DNA from: an uncultured Prevotellaceae bacterium
GTDB lineage: Bacteria > Bacteroidota > Bacteroidia > Bacteroidales > Bacteroidaceae
NCBI GenBank assembly: GCA_946644025.1
Contig: CAMPCG010000169.1
Coordinates: forward strand, 1-6,464
DNA length: 6,464 nt
Direction of reading: 5' to 3'
Part shown: positions 5,767 through 6,464 of the stretch, piece by piece
Numbering within the stretch: position 1 is the first letter of the stretch
How the letters are laid out: each line of letters begins with the position of its first letter
The notes under the pieces: generated by a model
Seen by the model: only the letters and a program-made list of their open reading frames with translations
What the model was told of the DNA's origin: nothing
The model's database searches: none
Position numbers and translations under genes: made by a program

Positions 5767-6464
5767 TTATCCCAGATAAGCCTTGAGGCTTTTGTTGCGG
5801 CTGTTGTCTCTCAGCCGTTTGATGGCTTTCTCCCTTATCTGCCTGACCCTCTCTCGTGTCAGTCCGAACTTTGCACCTATCTCTTCGAGCGTCAGCTCGG
5901 GCGTTCCCAGCCCGTAGTATGCCTCTATGATGCATCGCTCCCGGTGGTTAAGCATCTTCAGTGCCGACCTTATCTCTTCCTGCAGCGACTCGTGCACCAG
6001 CTCCCTGTCAGCCGCCGGCGAGTTGTCGTTCACCATCACGTCGAGCAGCGAGTTGTCCTCCCCGTCGGCGAAGGGTGCGTCTACCGACACATGCCTTCCG
6101 CTGGAGTTCAGCGCCACGTCCACCTTGTCGGCGGGCAGGTCCAGCCGTTCCGATATTTCCTCTACCGACGGCCGCCGCTCGTTCTCCTGCTCAAACTTGC
6201 TGAGCACACGTGCAATCTTGTTTACCGACCCCACCTGGTTCAGCGGCAGCCTCACGATGCGGCTCTGCTCGGCAATGGCCTGTAGTATGCTCTGGCGAAT
6301 CCACCACACGGCGTAGCTGATGAACTTGAAGCCGCGTGTCTCGTCGAACTTCTCGGCCGCCTTTATCAGCCCCACGTTGCCCTCGTTGATGAGGTCGGCC
6401 AGCGACAGCCCCTGGTTCTGATATTGTTTGGCCACCGACACCACGAAGCGCAGGTTTGCCCGCG
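5767..6464 (-). CDS. rpoD: RpoD/SigA-type RNA polymerase sigma factor, 5' end beyond window
   Basis: The C-terminal 231 residues of a sigma-70 protein are visible; the frame is open at the right edge, and Bacteroidetes RpoD proteins of about 290 residues suggest that roughly 55 residues are missing. The fragment starts in region 2 with [18 protein letters not shown], then [19 protein letters not shown] and [20 protein letters not shown], the core-binding and -10-recognition helices. Region 3 begins at [16 protein letters not shown], the linker carries [20 protein letters not shown], and region 4 ends with the helix-turn-helix [20 protein letters not shown]. It ends KAYLG, like Bacteroidetes RpoD. 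The lack of the long E. coli-type N-terminal region 1.1 fits this phylum. Several positions in region 4 (for example [19 protein letters not shown]) differ from the primary sigma sequence as I remember it, so this could be a second RpoD-like paralogue. The symbol is therefore tentative. It ends in TAA and is followed by the GC-rich inverted repeat. Confidence 0.9.
   Translation of the reverse strand, partial: RANLRFVVSVAKQYQNQGLSLADLINEGNVGLIKAAEKFDETRGFKFISYAVWWIRQSILQAIAEQSRIVRLPLNQVGSVNKIARVLSKFEQENERRPSVEEISERLDLPADKVDVALNSSGRHVSVDAPFADGEDNSLLDVMVNDNSPAADRELVHESLQEEIRSALKMLNHRERCIIEAYYGLGTPELTLEEIGAKFGLTRERVRQIREKAIKRLRDNSRNKSLKAYLG

Overview
The window looks like part of a Bacteroidales chromosome, most likely Prevotella-like. 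The DUF2723 protein, the short PqqD-like protein and the RpoD-type sigma factor all resemble Bacteroidetes forms. Genes lack clear Shine-Dalgarno sites, and the DNA is fairly GC-rich with short AT-rich dips at several gene boundaries. Family calls come from reading motifs by eye; no database search was possible.

All seven supported genes lie on the minus strand, so transcription runs from high to low coordinates. From the right edge they are: (1) the C-terminal 231 residues of an RpoD/SigA-type sigma factor (5767-6464, cut by the window edge); (2) a GC-rich imperfect inverted repeat (5641-5733) and a short AT-rich stretch with a promoter-like motif; (3) a small exported protein of unknown function (5062-5607); (4) an HPr kinase/PEPCK-like P-loop protein starting at GTG and overlapping gene 3 by 11 bp (4146-5072); (5) a 7-bp tandem repeat (4107-4154) that supplies the HPrK-like stop codon and fills the gap to the next gene; (6) an S24/S26 (SipW-like) peptidase (3619-4104); (7) a PqqD-like protein sharing an ATGA overlap with the peptidase gene (3353-3622); (8) a single-domain phosphoglycosyl transferase (2657-3286); (9) the first 882 residues of a large polytopic DUF2723/GT117-like protein (1-2646, cut by the left edge).

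Genes 3 to 9 are close enough to be one transcription unit, possibly with a second weak promoter before the phosphoglycosyl transferase. The HPrK-like, S24/S26 and PqqD-like trio recalls peptide-tailoring loci such as lasso peptide clusters with HPrK-type kinases, and the HprK-related kinase plus PqqD loci near exopolysaccharide genes. No precursor peptide is visible. The two envelope glycosylation-type genes next to it suggest a cell-surface role for the whole unit. This is inference; the enzymatic substrates cannot be read from the sequence.

No tRNA, rRNA, CRISPR array or insertion sequence was seen, and no gene-free stretch exceeds about 160 bases.
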